A DNA stretch of 7,944 bases from Chloroflexota bacterium (GTDB lineage Bacteria > Chloroflexota > Dehalococcoidia > GIF9 > AB-539-J10). The notes beneath the pieces are model-generated. The model did not search any database and was not told the origin of the DNA. It saw nothing but the letters and a program-made list of their open reading frames with translations. Positions 6,326 through 7,944 of this stretch are shown here, in pieces. The stretch covers positions 1 through 7,944 of the forward strand of contig JADFUX010000074.1 in assembly GCA_015222255.1 (NCBI GenBank). The letters run 5' to 3'. Every line of letters begins with the position of its first letter. The first letter of the stretch is position 1. A program made the position numbers and the translations under genes.

Positions 6326-7795
6326 TCAAAAAGTAGGTTTTTCCTTCAGGTATTTTGACTGATCCAATTCCTTACTGATACCAGCGAGATATTTTGCTAT
6401 GTCCTTCTTTGATTCATAATCATACTCTGCATTCAACGTGATTGTTTCCATGATTGGGGAACCACCACCATGAACCCCCGCGATTTGATACCAAGAAGTC
6501 ATAGCTGAAGCACCTACGCTCTCTACCAGCCTCCAGATACGATGTTGTTCCTCAGAGGATAGCTTAGGGTTCCTCTTGATATACTTATCCAAGTCTTGTT
6601 TGGTTGGCTCAGCAAAGAAGTCCTCCTCAAAAGGCAGAGTCACCAAAAGACCTCCGGCTATTTCAGTTAGTATATTGTACTCGTGATAGATTGTCTCCCC
6701 CATAAGCCTTCTCCCTACATTCACATACGTAGCATTGGGAAAGAATGTGCCCGAGGAGGTCCTCTCCCCAAAAAGGGCACTTGCTATGCCGGCGGCATAT
6801 GACAATTCTCCACCCCCGGCAAACTCAGATAGTTTTTGCCTCACGTGAGCAATTCCTTCAATATTGTTAGCTTCAGCGACTAGCGCTGTTACACCACACA
6901 ATATGTCCGATACTGCAGGCTTGCATCCGGTGTAGCTATGCCTATGGGAGTCAGCAAAAAGTAAGGCAAGCCTCCTGCCAAATTCCCACTCTTTGCACAT
7001 GAATACCCTCTCTTTAGGGATGAAGGTATTATCAAAAACCACAACAGAATCGGAAACCCCGTATTCAGCCAAAGGTGCTCCGAGTTCCTTTCTTTCTCGC
7101 ACCCAAACGGGCCTGGTGATCAACCTCACACCATCCCAGTCTGCCGGGATGGCAAATGCCACTGCATAGTCTTTATCACTCTCCCGCATGGCCCGAGTTG
7201 GAATCACTATTATCTCATCAGCGTACGCTACCATCGTTATGCTGATCTTTGCTCCCCTCACCACAATCCCATCGTTCCTCACCTCAACTACATGGACATA
7301 AGCATCAGGGTCAGACTGTTCAGAAGGCCTTTTGGTTCTATCCCCCTTCATGTCTGTCTGAGCACAAGCAGCGGTCAAATCACGTTCCTGATAATACTTG
7401 AGATAATTGGTGAAGCGGCGGTTGTACTCCGTTCCGTATTTATCGTCCATTTCTTTGGTGGCAATTGAAAGGGCGATCAAAGCATCATAGCCCATACATC
7501 TTTGTATGCAACCACCGGCTCTTTGAGCAAGCAAGCGTATCATCTTCTGCTTTTGCATCAGGTCGTACGGATTTCGAGGGGGACAGGTAAAGCGATTGAC
7601 TCTTCCACCTGTCAAAGGGGATGTCGCGGTCATCAAGTCCTCCCAGTCCGGACCTTGCGCCCAGTCAAAGGTTGTAGACATGACTCTAATACCAGGCATA
7701 ATCCTGGGGTCATCCCTGCCTACCGTCTTGCCCCCTACGTAAACATTAGCTTTCAATTTCATCAGATCCGAAAGATACTCTGCTGAGGTCCTCAC
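6326..7795 (-). CDS. 4-hydroxybutyryl-CoA dehydratase / 4-hydroxyphenylacetate 3-hydroxylase (AbfD/HpaB) family protein
   Basis: The 489-residue protein matches the length and architecture of AbfD, the FAD and [4Fe-4S] 4-hydroxybutyryl-CoA dehydratase/vinylacetyl-CoA isomerase. By comparison with the Clostridium aminobutyricum enzyme recalled from memory, the cluster ligands Cys99, Cys103, His292 and Cys299 correspond to Cys96, Cys100 (CIQRC), His284 and Cys291 (HRHSYTGC) with identical local spacing. Tyr296, Lys300 and Thr190 correspond to Tyr288, Lys292 and Thr187. The flavin-region motif TDMKGDR is at 147-153, IAGGLLVTLP at 379-388 and HGGGSP at 442-447. The equivalents of Glu257 and Glu455 appear to be Asp249 and Ala439, so dehydration of 4-hydroxybutyryl-CoA itself is doubtful. 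The start is GTG at 7795, backed by a near-perfect ribosome site. It is the first complete gene of the accessory block; a remnant of a second copy lies at 5024-5110. Confidence 0.9.
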   Translation of the reverse strand: MRTSAEYLSDLMKLKANVYVGGKTVGRDDPRIMPGIRVMSTTFDWAQGPDWEDLMTATSPLTGGRVNRFTCPPRNPYDLMQKQKMIRLLAQRAGGCIQRCMGYDALIALSIATKEMDDKYGTEYNRRFTNYLKYYQERDLTAACAQTDMKGDRTKRPSEQSDPDAYVHVVEVRNDGIVVRGAKISITMVAYADEIIVIPTRAMRESDKDYAVAFAIPADWDGVRLITRPVWVRERKELGAPLAEYGVSDSVVVFDNTFIPKERVFMCKEWEFGRRLALLFADSHRHSYTGCKPAVSDILCGVTALVAEANNIEGIAHVRQKLSEFAGGGELSYAAGIASALFGERTSSGTFFPNATYVNVGRRLMGETIYHEYNILTEIAGGLLVTLPFEEDFFAEPTKQDLDKYIKRNPKLSSEEQHRIWRLVESVGASAMTSWYQIAGVHGGGSPIMETITLNAEYDYESKKDIAKYLAGISKELDQSKYLKEKPTF

Positions 7796-7800
7796 GATTT

Positions 7801-7810
7801 CACCTCCTTA
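7801..7810 (-). promoter_or_regulatory. Near-perfect ribosome binding site fixing a GTG start
   Basis: TAAGGAGGTG on the minus strand matches the anti-Shine-Dalgarno complement over ten bases; its AAGGAGG core lies 7 bases before GTG at 7795. It decides the start of the AbfD/HpaB-like gene and suggests high expression. Confidence 0.75.
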
Positions 7811-7844
7811 CACTAGTTTGTAATTCTCCTTCACATACGGTTAT

Positions 7845-7943
7845 CTAGGAACCTCCGTACGTCTTCCGATACCTCTCCAACATCGCTCTGGGAGTTACCG
7901 TAGGCCTTTCATATCTAGGCAGCTCTTTTTCTATGCCAAATAG
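7845..7943 (-). CDS. Unrecognised protein, C-terminal end (partial)
   Basis: Only one minus-strand frame is open from the window edge: 32 codons ending in TAG at 7847-7845, reading LFGIEKELPRYERPTVTP, then RAMLERYRKTYGGS. The mixed charged and aromatic composition looks like a real protein end, and its stop lies 49 bases before the AbfD/HpaB-like GTG, suiting an upstream operon member. I do not recognise the family, and the fragment is too short to rule out chance. The remaining bases to 7796 hold the ribosome site and no clear promoter or terminator. Confidence 0.45.
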   Translation of the reverse strand, partial: LFGIEKELPRYERPTVTPRAMLERYRKTYGGS

Positions 7944-7944
7944 A

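Noticed and set aside
7796..7844. Second ribosome-site-like GAAGGAGA upstream of a GTG before the AbfD/HpaB-like gene.
   Set aside because: That GTG is followed at once by TAA, so it encodes nothing; the TAAGGAGGTG site and GTG at 7795 explain the start.
7836..7859. Hairpin TACGG...CCGTA overlapping the end of the upstream partial gene.
   Set aside because: The stem is only five base pairs with a 14-base loop and no T-run; not enough for a terminator or operator call.

Overview
The window is compact bacterial sequence. It holds a run of at least six, probably seven, genes read leftward on the minus strand and one gene end read rightward at the left edge. The CCA/poly(A) polymerase has an HD domain and long acidic linkers of the kind I associate with Chloroflexota. 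It sits beside secD-secF, and the accessory genes (an AbfD/HpaB-type flavo-iron-sulfur enzyme, a DUF362 protein and an SDR) suit an anaerobe. An uncultivated Dehalococcoidia-like Chloroflexota is my best guess, as inference only; there is no rRNA or other marker.

Layout from left to right: (1) 1-186, plus strand, the C-terminal end of a histone-deacetylase-family protein. (2) 183-233, a 51-bp palindromic repeat lying between the two convergent genes; its terminal inverted repeats supply the stop codons of both. (3) 230-4109, minus strand, a housekeeping block transcribed cca-type nucleotidyltransferase > secD > secF, with coupled junctions (TTGA proposed, ATGA certain). (4) 4142-7795, minus strand, an accessory metabolic block transcribed AbfD/HpaB-like enzyme > DUF362 protein > SDR oxidoreductase. 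(5) 7845-7943, minus strand, the C-terminal end of an unrecognised gene upstream.

How the genes may work together: the AbfD-like enzyme keeps all four [4Fe-4S] ligand positions of 4-hydroxybutyryl-CoA dehydratase but appears to have changed two catalytic glutamates. It is followed by a DUF362 protein with a cysteine-rich tail and an NAD(P)-dependent SDR. This suggests a small pathway on an acyl-CoA or hydroxy/aromatic acid; the substrate cannot be read from the sequence. SecD and SecF form the proton-motive-force-driven part of the Sec export machinery.

The most notable observations are a fossil of a second AbfD/HpaB-type gene (only its last ~28 codons) between the DUF362 and SDR genes, an in-frame palindromic repeat inserted into the nucleotidyltransferase gene, the repeat that ends two convergent genes at once, and Asn in place of the usual Asp in the SecF transmembrane motif. 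I found no tRNA, rRNA, CRISPR array, insertion sequence, origin or convincing intrinsic terminator. No stretch over 300 bases lacks a gene. I do not see clear evidence of a wholly new system; the accessory enzyme cassette is the best candidate for new biochemistry.
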